Assembly: GCA_963781895.1 (NCBI GenBank)
Contig: CAWAIM010000005.1
Span: forward strand, 1-64,000
Origin: Roseiarcus sp963781895
GTDB lineage: Bacteria > Pseudomonadota > Alphaproteobacteria > Rhizobiales > Beijerinckiaceae
Length of the DNA stretch: 64,000 nt
Direction of reading: 5' to 3'
The notes below the pieces were generated by a model. It was not told the DNA's origin. It worked only from the letters and a program-made list of their open reading frames with translations, and did no database searches. Shown here in pieces: positions 44,955 to 55,525 of the stretch (position 1 is its first letter; each line of letters opens with the position of its first letter). The translations under genes were made by a program, and so were the position numbers.

Positions 44955-46397
44955 TTGTCGTTTCTCAGCGATCTTGTTTTCGAGGCCGGGCTGGTCGCCC
45001 GCTCGCTCGGCGACTACTTTTCCGGCGGGGGCTTGCGTCTCGGAATCACGGGCCTGTCGCGTTCCGGCAAGACGGTGTTCCTCACCGCCCTGGTCAACAA
45101 TCTGATCGCGGGCGTGCGGCTGCCGGTGCTCGCGGCGTCGGCTGAGGGGCGCATCACGCGCGCGAGACTCGAGCCGCAACCGGACGACGCCGTGCCGCGC
45201 TTCGCCTTCGAGGACCATCTCGCCAGTCTGGCCGGGCCGGATCGCCATTGGCCGCAATCGACGCGGCGCATTTCGCAGTTGCGCTTGACGATCGAGTTCG
45301 AGAGCGCGGCCGGCTGGGGCCGACGAGGCTCCAGCCTCGCGCTCGATCTCGTCGACTATCCGGGCGAATGGCTGCTGGACCTGCCGCTCCTCGAGAAGAC
45401 CTATGCCGAATGGGCGAGCGAGACGCTGAGCGCGAGCCAGACTCCGGCCCGCGCGCCGCTGTCCGCCGGCTGGCGAGCCGCTCTCGTCGGGCTCGACGTC
45501 CAGGCGCGGGCCAACGAGGACGCGGCGCGACGCATCGCCGAACTCTTCACCGCGTATTTGCGCCGGGCGCGCGAGGAGGTCTACGCGCTCTCGACCCTGC
45601 CGCCCGGCCGGTTCCTGATGCCCGGCGATCTCGAGGGCTCCCCGGCGCTGACGTTCGCGCCGATACCGCTCGGAGAAGGCGATGCGATCGGCGCCGGAAC
45701 GATGGCGGCGATGATGGAGCGGCGCTTCGAGGCCTACAAGACCCATGTCGTCAGACCGTTCTTCCGCGATCATTTCGCCCGGCTCGACCGGCAGATCGTG
45801 CTTGTCGACGCTCTCTCGGCGCTCAACTCCGGTCCAGCCGCGCTGCGCGATCTCGAGACCGCGCTCGCCGACGTGCTGCGCGCATTCCGCACCGGACGCG
45901 CGTCGCGGCTCGCCTCGATCTTCCGCCCGCGCGTCGACCGCATATTGTTCGCGGCCAGCAAGGCCGACCATCTGCATCACACCAGCCACGACCGGCTGGA
46001 GGCGATCTTGCGCGCGCTGACCGCCAGGGCGATCGCGCGGGCGCAGGGCGTCGGGGCCGAGATCGACGTGATCGCGCTCGCCGCGATCCGCGCCACCCGC
46101 GAAGCTCAAATCAGACAGGGCGGGGAAACCCTGGACGCAATCATCGGCGTGCCCGAGGCGGGAGAGACGATCGGGGGACAGGTGTTCAACGGCGTCGCCG
46201 AGGCGGCGGTGTTCCCCGGGGAATTGCCGGCCGATCCGAATTCGATTTTCGAGGGCGACGCGATCGCCCTGCCCGAGGCCGACAACAACTGGCGATTCGT
46301 GCGCTTTCGGCCGCCTCTGGCGGCGCGCGGCGTCCCGGCGCCGCAAATCAGGCTCGATCGCGCCCTCCAATTCCTGATCGGGGATCGTCTGGCATGA
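44955..46397 (+). CDS. YcjX-like P-loop GTPase family protein
   Basis: A 480-residue member of the YcjX/DUF463 family of P-loop proteins. Walker A is GLSRSGKT near residue 33, preceded by GGGLRLGIT. Other family parts are LDLVDYPGEWLLDLPLL (a D-P-G switch), VVRPFFRDHFARLDRQIVLV and FAASKADHLHHTSHDRLEAI (S/N-K-A-D base recognition). Starts at TTG 44955; an ATG at 44950 is out of frame. The stop overlaps the next start (ATGA). YcjX and YcjF are encoded together in many proteobacteria and are linked to envelope stress, but their function is not established. Confidence 0.9.
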   Translation: MSFLSDLVFEAGLVARSLGDYFSGGGLRLGITGLSRSGKTVFLTALVNNLIAGVRLPVLAASAEGRITRARLEPQPDDAVPRFAFEDHLASLAGPDRHWPQSTRRISQLRLTIEFESAAGWGRRGSSLALDLVDYPGEWLLDLPLLEKTYAEWASETLSASQTPARAPLSAGWRAALVGLDVQARANEDAARRIAELFTAYLRRAREEVYALSTLPPGRFLMPGDLEGSPALTFAPIPLGEGDAIGAGTMAAMMERRFEAYKTHVVRPFFRDHFARLDRQIVLVDALSALNSGPAALRDLETALADVLRAFRTGRASRLASIFRPRVDRILFAASKADHLHHTSHDRLEAILRALTARAIARAQGVGAEIDVIALAAIRATREAQIRQGGETLDAIIGVPEAGETIGGQVFNGVAEAAVFPGELPADPNSIFEGDAIALPEADNNWRFVRFRPPLAARGVPAPQIRLDRALQFLIGDRLA

Positions 46398-47446
46398 ACC
46401 GTCGTCCGCCTCGCCCGCGCGCCTTCAGGCTCGACGACGCACGGGTCGCGGTCGACGACGCCCCGGCCCCGCTCGCGCCGGCGGCGATCATTCGATCGCA
46501 GCACGATCCGATTCCGGACGCGACGGCGCCGCCGCCGATCGACGAGGAGGAGCGGCAGGTCGAAGCGGCGCAGAAATCCGGCCTGCTGGCCCGCTGGCGC
46601 TTCAGCCTGGCGGGCCTCGCCTGGACCGGCCTCGCCGGCCTCGTCTCGCTCGCCTTTGGCCTGTGGACAGCCAACCTGATCGAGGGATTGTTCGCCAAGG
46701 CGGAGTCGCTCGGCATGGCCGGCGCCGTGTTCGGCGCCCTGTTCCTCGTCGGCCTCTTCGGCCTCGTCGCGCGCGAGATCATGGCGGTCTCTCGGCAGAC
46801 GCGGATCGCCGAAATGCATGTCGCCTTCGCCAAGGCCCGCGCGGCCGACGATCGCGAGGCCGGGCGACGTCTCGTCGGTCAGCTCATCGCCCTCTATCGC
46901 GACCGGCCCGAGACCGCGCTGGCGCGCGCCCAGGCGCAGGACGCAATGCGCGCCATCATCGACGGGCGCGACCTGATCGACGTCGCCGAGCGGGCGCTGC
47001 TGCGGCCGCTCGACGACAAGGCGCAAGGCGAGATCGCCGCCGCCGCCAAGCGCGTTTCGCTCGTCACCGCCATCAGTCCCCGCGCCGTTCTCGACCTCGT
47101 GTTCGTCATCGCCCAGATCGTCCGCCTCGTTCGGCGCATCGCCGAGATCTACGGCGGCCGGCCGGGGTTCCTCGGCCTGATCAAGCTTGCGCGGTCGATC
47201 GGCGCCCATTTGGCCATCACCGGCGGCATGGCGGTCGGCGACAGCCTGCTGCAGCAGCTCGTCGGCCACGGGATCGCCTCGAAAATCTCCGCCCGCCTGG
47301 GCGAGGGCGTGCTCAACGGCCTGCTGACCGCCCGGGTGGGTCTGTCGGCCCTCGCCGTCTGCCGTCCCGCGCCGTTCGGCGTCGATAAGCCGCCCCGGGT
47401 CGCCGACGTCGCGCCGTTCCTGTTCAGCGGCGGCAAGGAGGAGTAA
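46394..47446 (+). CDS. YcjF-like DUF697 inner-membrane protein (TIGR01620 family)
   Basis: A 350-residue inner-membrane protein. Residues 1-65 are polar and Pro-rich. Two helices follow (FSLAGLAWTGLAGLVSLAFG and GAVFGALFLVGLFGLVA), then a cytosolic part (AEMHVAFAKARAADDREAG) and the hydrophobic DUF697 region (SLVTAISPRAVLDLVFVIAQ, then GMAVGDSLLQQLVGHG). The start overlaps the YcjX stop by 4 bases. The pair probably forms one complex at the inner membrane; role unknown. Frame is intact. Confidence 0.88.
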   Translation: MNRRPPRPRAFRLDDARVAVDDAPAPLAPAAIIRSQHDPIPDATAPPPIDEEERQVEAAQKSGLLARWRFSLAGLAWTGLAGLVSLAFGLWTANLIEGLFAKAESLGMAGAVFGALFLVGLFGLVAREIMAVSRQTRIAEMHVAFAKARAADDREAGRRLVGQLIALYRDRPETALARAQAQDAMRAIIDGRDLIDVAERALLRPLDDKAQGEIAAAAKRVSLVTAISPRAVLDLVFVIAQIVRLVRRIAEIYGGRPGFLGLIKLARSIGAHLAITGGMAVGDSLLQQLVGHGIASKISARLGEGVLNGLLTARVGLSALAVCRPAPFGVDKPPRVADVAPFLFSGGKEE

Positions 47447-47582
47447 GTTCCGGCCTTTACGCAAAGTCCGGCGCGCCGCGCAATGGATTCGACGAGCGCG
47501 CGCGCGTCCAATCGCCGGCTGTGTTATTCTGCAAGCCGGCTATCGCGGCGTTGATATCTACGTTCCTGATTGGGCGGCTGCA

Positions 47583-48848
47583 ATGCGGGCGAATTTCTGC
47601 CACGTCCTACGCGTCATTTCGCTTGTCATCCTGATTCCTTCAATCGCCCGCGCTCAGGGCATCTGCGTCACCAGATTTGACCATTGCTACCTAAAGGGAT
47701 CATTGCCGTTAGGCGCGGCTTGTTCATGCGTCGATCGTCTCGGCCATGTTGTTCAAGGCGTCGTTACGCGCAACTTGCCGCCCGGCGCGCTCCCGCTGCC
47801 CCCCAGGCCGACGCACGTATACCCACATTCCTACCCGACGCCGCCCGGAGCGCATCCCTACCCGTCGCCATCCGCTCCGCTCCCGGCGCCGCCCAGGCCG
47901 ACGCAAGTCTACCCGCATTCCTACCCATCGCCGCCCGCTCCGCTCCCGGCGCCGCCCAGGCCGACGCAGGTCTACCCGCCGCCGCCCGGATCGCATCCCT
48001 ACCCGCCGCCGCCCGCTCCGCTCCCGGCGCCGCCCAGGCCGACGCAGGGTTACTCGCACGCCAAGCCGCCGCCGCCCGCTCCGCTCCCGGCGCCCCCCGC
48101 TCCAGGGCAGGTCTACCCGCATCCGGGCTCGGACGGAGGAGTAGGAGGTGGCGGGGGCGGCGGCGGCGCTGGCGAACCTCGAGTTCCCATCGTAGATACA
48201 GCTTATGCTCCGCTTTACAATTCTGGTTCAGAAGCTTCCGGATATGGACTCTACTCGTACGTCATTCTGATGGGTTTCGGCGATCGCGACCGCGCCTTTG
48301 TCAAGACGATCGTAGAGTCCACGCCTGGGGCGGAGGGACTTCCCTGGCCCCGCGCACAGATCAATTTGCTTCTCCTTCCAACCAGGCAAAGCGCCGCGAC
48401 TCAATGCGTTCAGTTCTCAGCCGAGATTCGCATGAACTGCATTCAAACACAGCTAAACAATATGTCAAACTACGATTATAACTCGGCGCGGACATTTCTC
48501 TATAAAGTCTGTAATAATGCCACAGACAATATGAAGGCTTTTTGCGCCTCTGCATTCGGACGAGGGCCGTTTTTGCTCACCTACTCTCATCCGGCCTCTA
48601 AACTAAGCTATATGCCGCCTCCATTCTTATTCGTCGATTTATCAACTGTTGAGGAAGGTGCATTTTCTGAATACCTTGAAGCATACAAAGGCCAAGTCAA
48701 GCGCGAAGATATAACCGACGGAAGCAGGATAAATACCGTGAGGCTGAAGATATTATCCTTGATATTATCGGGCGCCGGAATTCTGAATCCAGTTGAAAAG
48801 GCGCTTGCGGAAATCTTGCACGTCTCTGGTCAGGGTGCTGGCAAATGA
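47583..48848 (+). CDS. Secreted protein with Cys-rich head, proline-rich repeats and unknown C-terminal domain
   Basis: 421 residues; I do not recognise the family. There is a signal peptide (cleavage near ARAQG at 24-25), then a short Cys motif (ICVTRFDHC, GAACSCVD). Residues about 66-180 are degenerate repeats built on PLPAPPRPTQVYPH. A glycine run (GGVGGGGGGGG) leads to a C-terminal domain of about 220 residues with VPIVDTAYAPLYNSGSE, YSYVILMGFGDRDR and four Cys. The C-terminal coding half is clearly more AT-rich than the neighbours, suggesting transfer. The stop overlaps a small membrane gene (ATGA). A cell-surface or periplasmic role is inferred only from the signal peptide. Confidence 0.7.
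   Translation: MRANFCHVLRVISLVILIPSIARAQGICVTRFDHCYLKGSLPLGAACSCVDRLGHVVQGVVTRNLPPGALPLPPRPTHVYPHSYPTPPGAHPYPSPSAPLPAPPRPTQVYPHSYPSPPAPLPAPPRPTQVYPPPPGSHPYPPPPAPLPAPPRPTQGYSHAKPPPPAPLPAPPAPGQVYPHPGSDGGVGGGGGGGGAGEPRVPIVDTAYAPLYNSGSEASGYGLYSYVILMGFGDRDRAFVKTIVESTPGAEGLPWPRAQINLLLLPTRQSAATQCVQFSAEIRMNCIQTQLNNMSNYDYNSARTFLYKVCNNATDNMKAFCASAFGRGPFLLTYSHPASKLSYMPPPFLFVDLSTVEEGAFSEYLEAYKGQVKREDITDGSRINTVRLKILSLILSGAGILNPVEKALAEILHVSGQGAGK
47785..48120 (+). repeat. Imperfect in-frame tandem repeats encoding proline-rich units
   Basis: About four degenerate copies of a 60-80 base unit whose core encodes APLPAPPRPTQ. Core copies begin near 47786 (diverged), 47878, 47940 and 48016, with a partial one near 48080. 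Spacing keeps the reading frame, so the repeat is part of the gene. The low complexity makes misassembly or copy-number variation possible. Confidence 0.75.
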
Positions 48849-49042
48849 CAAATACGGCTATTGCATTTGCAATCACCCTGGCGATCGCGGTTGTTTACGG
48901 AGTCATTTTCAAGACAATCTATCCGTTGGTGAGCATTGATACTGGCTTGGCTCTTGGATTTGCTCTGGCGGGTATTCTAACCTACGTCTTATTGAGGGCG
49001 GTACTACAACGAGTGAAGAGCCACCGAAGCACTAAAGTGTGA
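48845..49042 (+). CDS. Small two-helix membrane protein
   Basis: A 65-residue protein with two predicted membrane helices (AIAFAITLAIAVVYGVIF and TGLALGFALAGILTYVLLRA) and a basic C-terminal tail (QRVKSHRSTKV). The ATG overlaps the stop of the proline-rich protein gene (ATGA), so the two are probably translated together. Base composition is as AT-rich as the preceding gene's 3' half. No family recognised. It could anchor, export or modulate its partner, but there is no direct evidence. Confidence 0.62.
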   Translation: MTNTAIAFAITLAIAVVYGVIFKTIYPLVSIDTGLALGFALAGILTYVLLRAVLQRVKSHRSTKV

Positions 49043-49247
49043 CGCCCTACCAAGAGTTATCGCCGCTCCGTCACGGAGCGAGGCGCGTCGGGTCATCCGT
49101 GCGCTGCATATCGCCTGTGGATAAGCGGTGGATAACCTGCAAGAGAACGTCAATGCGAAATTCTCAGATAAAGCGGCGTCGGCCCGAACAGCTGCCGGCT
49201 CTCTTGACATGAACTCGCCCTTGACGCGGCGATCGTAGGAGGCCCTC

Positions 49248-49514
49248 ATGTGTCGAAGCATCCGTCCGCTATTCAACTTCGAGCCGCCGGCCAGCGATGC
49301 GGAAATCCGCGCCTCGGCGCTTCAGTTCGTGCGCAAGGTGAGCGGCTTCTCGAGGCCATCGAAGGCCAACGAGGAAGCTTTCGAACGAGCGGTGGACGAG
49401 GTCTCCGAGACGGCGCGCAAGCTCATGTCCTCGCTTCACAGCGCCGCCCCGCCGCGCGACCGGGAGACGGAGGCGCACAAGGCGCGCGAGCGGTCGCGGC
49501 TGCGATTCGCCTAA
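49248..49514 (+). CDS. DUF2277 domain-containing protein
   Basis: An 88-residue soluble protein beginning MCRSIRPLFNFEPPASDAEI, with SALQFVRKVSGFSRPSKANE and AFERAVDEVS. This matches DUF2277, a small family in which the N-terminal MCRxIxxL and the RKVSGFxRPS motif are conserved. Function is unknown; the early Cys may matter. GTAGGAGG lies just upstream of the ATG. Monocistronic by layout: nearest genes are over 200 bases away on the left and on the other strand to the right. Confidence 0.85.
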   Translation: MCRSIRPLFNFEPPASDAEIRASALQFVRKVSGFSRPSKANEEAFERAVDEVSETARKLMSSLHSAAPPRDRETEAHKARERSRLRFA

Positions 49515-50486
49515 AGGTTCGGCGCCGCTTCGTCCTCACGCGCCATGCCCCGTCGCAACGGGACCCGGCAGGGCCGCCTGGACGATCTCTGGCGTCAATT
49601 CCTTGCGGAAAAACAGAATATGCTTTACCTTTGCCGGTCGAGCGGCGGTTTGAGGTCTCGAAACGATTTCGAGTTTGCGATCGGGCGAGGGCAAAGGGCG
49701 GTCGACCGCCGGGGACGGCGCAAATCGCCTCCTTCGCCGCTGGCGGGTCTCTCGTCGGCCGAAATCTACGCCTTTTCTAACAGTTTGTTACGATTGCAAC
49801 TTAAACTAAAACACGAGGAACTCGACGGCGATGAAGCGCTCGAAGTTGCAGAATTCGGGTAACCGGGGCGGATCTCTCGGCGATTGGGTCGTGTCATGGC
49901 CGGTCGGGGCGTCCGGGAATTTGCCCCGCTTTATCCATTTCGGCGCCTATGCCTTTGAAATGGCTCTTATCGCGTTTGCTGTTGGTCGCCAGAAAATCGG
50001 GCCGTCGAGGTCGATGATCCTGCGCGGCTATAACGCGTCATGGCCGGGCTTGTCCCGGCCACCCACGCGGTTGGGCGCATGGAGGGCGCGGAGACCAGCG
50101 GTGGCGAAAAGCCTTGAGTCCGCAGGGCATTGCAGCGGCGCGGCGTGGATGGCCGGGACAAGCCCGGCCATGACGACAGGGAATCGAAGGGATGCGAGCG
50201 ATAGCGGCCGACCAACAGCTGACGCTATAAGAGCCTTTGAAATCGCTGGCTCCCTGAACATATTCGCGGCCGCGTTCGCCGGGCGCGGCCGGAAAGCGGT
50301 CCGGCAGGCCCGCTCCCCTCGGAACGAGGCTTCCAACGCTTTCCGCCCATCGGCGCCGCTATCCCTTTGAAAACGCTCAAAACGGCGATGGGCGTCTATT
50401 CCGCTAAGTTGGCACGAATGACGTGTCGGCGCCACTCGCGCATCGGTTCGGCGCCGCTTGCGTGCGGGTTCGGGGCCGCTTCGTCG
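49515..50486. other. Long intergenic region carrying a palindromic repeat
   Basis: About 970 bases with no credible gene. Open frames crossing it on the plus strand are low-quality and read through the repeat at 50037-50174. AT-rich sequence near 49775-49815 (AACAGTTTGTTACGATTGC, ACTTAAACTAAAAC) could be a promoter or old gene edge. It separates DUF2277 from the DUF1989 gene. Confidence 0.5.
50037..50174. repeat. Interspersed palindromic repeat pair (REP/BIME-like)
   Basis: Two 31-base arms (50037-50067 and 50144-50174) are inverted copies with a single mismatch. Each arm contains TGGCCGGGCTTGTCCCGGCC, itself a near-palindrome. Dispersed repeats of this kind are common in Bradyrhizobium, Methylocystis and related genomes. 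The 76-base spacer has no recognisable gene. Confidence 0.7.
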
Positions 50487-51347
50487 TCACGCGCCATGCC
50501 CGCCGGCATAGGCGCTGACCGGCGGCGGGCGCCAGCCTTGAAGCGTCCCGGCGCGCGGGCGGAAGATCTCGACCTTCAGCGGATGACATCGCGCCGCGTC
50601 GCTCGAATGGCTCTGGCCGCAGTCGCCGCCGGGACAGGCCGACAGCGCGCCGATCAGATCGATCTCGGCGAACAACTCGATGAAGTCGTCCGGCCGGACC
50701 GGGCTCGCCTTCATGAAATAGCGATGGGAATCGCGCGTGAACCCCGTGCACATGAAGACGTTGAGCACGTCATGAACATGGGGCTCGGCTTCGCCGAGCG
50801 GCAGATTCATGCGGCCCGCGAGCGCCCGCGTCAGGTTGGAGTGGCAGCAATGATGGTAGTCGTCGCCGGTCAGCAGACGGTTCGTGTAAGGGTCGCAGCG
50901 CGTGCCGATCACGTCGTGCACGCCGGCGCCGTCGGCGTCGAAGCCGTACCAGTCGAGCGTGTCGCGGGTGATGGTGGCCATCGGCCTGAGATAGGGCAGC
51001 GCGCTCCACAGCCGATCGCCCGTGCTCACGTGCGTCGCATGCAGCGCGCGCGTCTTGCCGCTGAAAAAGCGCTCGGAAAGATTGGCGGCGTTCCACAGGT
51101 TGAGGTCGCCGACCTGCGGCCCCTCGACGCAGCGAATGCGGAAGTAATGCCCCTCGGGAACGTCGAAGGCGCGCGCCTCGCGCGGCGGGACGATCGTCTC
51201 CGCGATCTTCGTCAGGCCCAACCGGGCCTCGTCGTGGAACGCGGCGTCATAGGCGGGCAGCCGGTCGATGGCGTAGACGACCACCGGCGGCGCGGCGCGG
51301 CGCGCGTCCGCGTCGGGAGGAGCAGTCGTATGCGGAGAGCGCGCCAT
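50487..51347 (-). CDS. DUF1989 / urea carboxylase-associated family protein
   Basis: A 286-residue cytosolic protein. Conserved segments include VPEGHYFRIRCVEGPQVGDL near 65, GDRLWSALPYLRPMATITRD, DVIGTRCDPYTNRLLTGDDY and HHCCHSNL, the metal-binding Cys/His region, and FMCTGFTRDSHRYFM. Members near urea carboxylase genes have been called urea carboxylase-associated or guanidine-related proteins, but none of those partners is in this window, so the substrate here is unknown. Frame is intact. Its stop adjoins the long intergenic region. Confidence 0.85.
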   Translation of the reverse strand: MARSPHTTAPPDADARRAAPPVVVYAIDRLPAYDAAFHDEARLGLTKIAETIVPPREARAFDVPEGHYFRIRCVEGPQVGDLNLWNAANLSERFFSGKTRALHATHVSTGDRLWSALPYLRPMATITRDTLDWYGFDADGAGVHDVIGTRCDPYTNRLLTGDDYHHCCHSNLTRALAGRMNLPLGEAEPHVHDVLNVFMCTGFTRDSHRYFMKASPVRPDDFIELFAEIDLIGALSACPGGDCGQSHSSDAARCHPLKVEIFRPRAGTLQGWRPPPVSAYAGGHGA

Positions 51348-51413
51348 GGGGCGAAATGGTAATCGAAGCGGCGCCCGGGGGCAAAGACGAGGCGCCGCGG
51401 CCGCTTCGGTCCG

Positions 51414-51659
51414 CTATGCCTTCCTTTGCAGCAAAAGCTTGATCTCCTCAAGTAAAATATAGGTTGCTCTCAGACCGGTGCTCAAATCGATAAGTCCTTT
51501 GTTAGTAAGCCAAAGTCCCCGCCATAAATCCAGTTCGGCTTCGTGTCTCGCTTCATCGCCTGGCGCAGGTTTTACTGCTTTCAGCCGCATTCCTGCTTTG
51601 GCGATTTCCATATCGGCTTGAGTGAAATTGGCTTTCGCGTCGTCTGTGGGTCGCGACAT
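51414..51659 (-). CDS. Small hypothetical protein
   Basis: An 81-residue protein from ATG 51659 (MSRPTDDAKANFTQADMEIA), with TGAGGA upstream. It is mainly helical, with a moderately hydrophobic C-terminal half (LWLTNKGLIDLSTGLRATYI) but no clear membrane segment. I do not recognise the family. Same strand as DUF1989, 66 bases upstream of it. The region is more AT-rich than the flanking core genes. It may be a real small gene or an accessory remnant. Confidence 0.45.
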   Translation of the reverse strand: MSRPTDDAKANFTQADMEIAKAGMRLKAVKPAPGDEARHEAELDLWRGLWLTNKGLIDLSTGLRATYILLEEIKLLLQRKA

Positions 51660-51898
51660 GCTTTGAGTCCTCACGAATTGAACCTCGGCATGGCGTTGCT
51701 GAAACGGCCATGCCCGTCCCTGGACGAAGAACGATTTTCTGTTGGGAGCGGCATTCGCCCTCCCCGAATATTCTTAATTCAGAACTGGTGAGCGCACGGC
51801 GGCGAATTCGACAGAGACAAAACTGCGACGCAATCACATTTCGGACCCGAGCGGCATGCGGCCGCGCCCGCCGGGCGCGCTCGGCGAACCGCCGCTCC

Positions 51899-53392
<1,494 letters not shown>

Positions 53393-53491
53393 CGCCGCTG
53401 CCCTCAGTCCGACTCTCAAGGCGACGGAATCGAGCGCCGTCCGCCATATGGCGCGGCTGCCTAACACGGCCTGCGCGAAGTTCCTAGCGGC

Positions 53492-54238
53492 TCAAATGCA
53501 GCGTCCGCCGTCCACCTCCAGCACCACGCCGGTCAGAAACGAAGCCTCGTCGCTGGCGAGAAAGAGCGCCGCGGCCCCGATGTCTTGAGGCATCGAAAAG
53601 CGACCAAGCGGCACGGTCGCACGAAAGGCGGCACGCTTTTCCGGCGTGTCTTCGCCCATGAACATCGCCAGCAGCGGCGTCTCTCCGGCGACCGGGGCGA
53701 GCGCGCAGACGCGGATCTTGTCGGGCGCGAGCTCCACCGCCATCGATTTTGTCATCACGTGCACGGCGCCCTTCGATGCGTTGTACACGGTCAGTCCGGG
53801 GCGCGGACGCAGGGCGGCGGTCGAGCCGACATTGATGAAGACGCCGCCGCCGTTAGCGCGCATGTGCGGGACGAAGGCTTGGGCGGTCAGCAGAATCGAC
53901 TTCACGTTGACCGCGAAAACGCGGTCGAACTCTTCCTCCTCCACCTCCATCAGAGGCTTGTTGCGATGGGTCGTGCCGGCATTGTTGACGACGATGTCGA
54001 CGCGCCCGAACGCGTCGATCGTCGCCTGAGCCGCACGCTCGACCGCCGCCCGCTTCGACACGTCGCCGTGAAGCGCGATCGCCCGGCCGCCGATTCGATT
54101 CGCGGCCGCCTCGGCGACGTCGCTCTTCAGATCGAGGCAGGCGACGCGCGCGCCCTCGCGAGCGAACATTTCGGCGATGCCGTAGCCGAAGCCCTGCCCC
54201 GCCCCGGTCACCAGAGCCGTCTTGCCATTCAGGCGCAT
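53492..54238 (-). CDS. Short-chain dehydrogenase/reductase
   Basis: A 248-residue classical SDR. The NAD(P) motif TGAGQGFGYG is at 11-20, DIVVNNAGT at 81-89, catalytic Ser139 and the YNASK motif with Tyr152 and Lys156, and PLGRFSMPQDIGAAALFLA in the substrate lid. Asp36 after the second strand (ACLDLKSD) favours NAD over NADP. Substrate unknown; similar proteins are 3-oxoacyl-ACP or sugar dehydrogenases. Located between guaB and guaC with no clear functional tie. Confidence 0.9.
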   Translation of the reverse strand: MRLNGKTALVTGAGQGFGYGIAEMFAREGARVACLDLKSDVAEAAANRIGGRAIALHGDVSKRAAVERAAQATIDAFGRVDIVVNNAGTTHRNKPLMEVEEEEFDRVFAVNVKSILLTAQAFVPHMRANGGGVFINVGSTAALRPRPGLTVYNASKGAVHVMTKSMAVELAPDKIRVCALAPVAGETPLLAMFMGEDTPEKRAAFRATVPLGRFSMPQDIGAAALFLASDEASFLTGVVLEVDGGRCI

Positions 54239-54435
54239 CGTCCTAACTCCCGGCCGCTAAGCTCGCGCAACGATTGGGCGCAGCGTCAATCCGCCCTCCA
54301 GGGCTCGGCTGCGAGCCAGCGTCGATCTCCCGCGCCCCGATCGCCGCTGGGCGCGCGGTTCGCTTAAGGCTTCGCCTTGTGATAAATCCATAAAAAAGGC
54401 CTGCGCCCGCTTTCCGCATTCAATCCTGGTCATCC

Positions 54436-55479
54436 ATGCGCATCGAAACCGACGTCAAGCTCGACTTCAAGGACGTTCTCATTCGCCCCAAGCGCTCGAC
54501 GCTCAACACGCGCAGCGCGGTCGACGTCAACCGCACGTTTCGTTTCCTACACACCGGCTCAGAGTGGAAAGGCTTTCCGCTCATTGCCGCCAACATGGAC
54601 GTGACCGGCACCATGGCGATGGCGCGGGCGCTCGGCAGGCACGGCGCGCTGACCGCCCTTCACAAGCACTATCCCGAAGCGGACCTCGCCAAATTTTTCG
54701 CCGAGCCCGAAGGCGAGCTTGCGTTCTATTCGCTCGGCACCAGCGCCGCTGACGTCAAGAAGCTCGGGGCCGTCGCCAAAGCTGCGCCGATCCGGCTTAT
54801 CTGCCTCGATGTCGCGAACGGATATGCGGAAAAATTCCTCGAAATCGTCAAGCGCGTGCGCGACGAACACCCCAAGTCTGTGATCATGGCCGGCAATGTC
54901 GTCACCGGCGACATGACAGAGGCCCTGATCCTTGCAGGCGCGGATATTGTGAAAATCGGCATAGGACCCGGCTCCGTCTGCACGACGCGGCGCGTAACCG
55001 GCGTTGGCTATCCGCAGCTCTCAGCCATCATCGAATGCGCCGACGCCGCGCACGGCCTAAAAGGCCAAGTCTGCGCCGACGGCGGCTGCACCGTGCCCGG
55101 CGACGTCGCCAAGGCCTTTGGCGCGGGCGCGGATTTCGTCATGCTCGGCGGCATGCTCGCCGGCCACGACGAATGCGATGGCGAAATCCGCTACGAAGAG
55201 CGGGCCGGCAAGAAGATCCCGGTCGCCATGTCCTTTTACGGCATGTCGTCGGAGACAGCGATGAAAAAGCATGCGGGCGGGGTCGCACATTATCGCGCCG
55301 CCGAGGGCAAGACGGTCGAGACCACCTATCGTGGCTCGGTCGAGGGCACGATGGGCGAAATTATGGGCGGCGTTCGCTCGATGATGACCTATATCGGCGC
55401 GACCCAGCTCAAGGAAGTCTCCAAGCGCACGACTTTCGTGCGCGTGAGCGCGCAGGCGAACGACGTCTTCGGGGGGTGA
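54436..55479 (+). CDS. guaC: GMP reductase
   Basis: Reduces GMP to IMP with NADPH, returning guanine nucleotides to the adenine branch. The 347-residue protein starts MRIETDVKLDFKDVLIRPKR and carries GIGPGSVCTTRRVTGVGYPQ with the catalytic Cys, GQVCADGGCTVPGD, and the monovalent-cation region. It lacks CBS domains, consistent with GMP reductase rather than IMP dehydrogenase. It lies close to guaB but on the opposite strand, with an SDR between. The frame is intact and length matches the GuaC type 1 family. Confidence 0.93.
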   Translation: MRIETDVKLDFKDVLIRPKRSTLNTRSAVDVNRTFRFLHTGSEWKGFPLIAANMDVTGTMAMARALGRHGALTALHKHYPEADLAKFFAEPEGELAFYSLGTSAADVKKLGAVAKAAPIRLICLDVANGYAEKFLEIVKRVRDEHPKSVIMAGNVVTGDMTEALILAGADIVKIGIGPGSVCTTRRVTGVGYPQLSAIIECADAAHGLKGQVCADGGCTVPGDVAKAFGAGADFVMLGGMLAGHDECDGEIRYEERAGKKIPVAMSFYGMSSETAMKKHAGGVAHYRAAEGKTVETTYRGSVEGTMGEIMGGVRSMMTYIGATQLKEVSKRTTFVRVSAQANDVFGG

Positions 55480-55525
55480 TAATGGCGACGCGACGCATCG
55501 CCGCCGCTGATCCCGCCGGCAGCTT

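Noticed and set aside
47785..48120. Regularly spaced repeats, considered as a CRISPR-like array
   Set aside because: Spacing and sequence keep the reading frame and encode degenerate proline-rich units inside a secreted protein; repeats are imperfect and the intervening segments are not unique spacers.
49545..50370. Two overlapping open frames in the gap after DUF2277
   Set aside because: They lack ribosome sites and family features, and the second reads straight through the palindromic repeat, giving the usual artefactual WPGLSRP and AGTSPAMT peptides.
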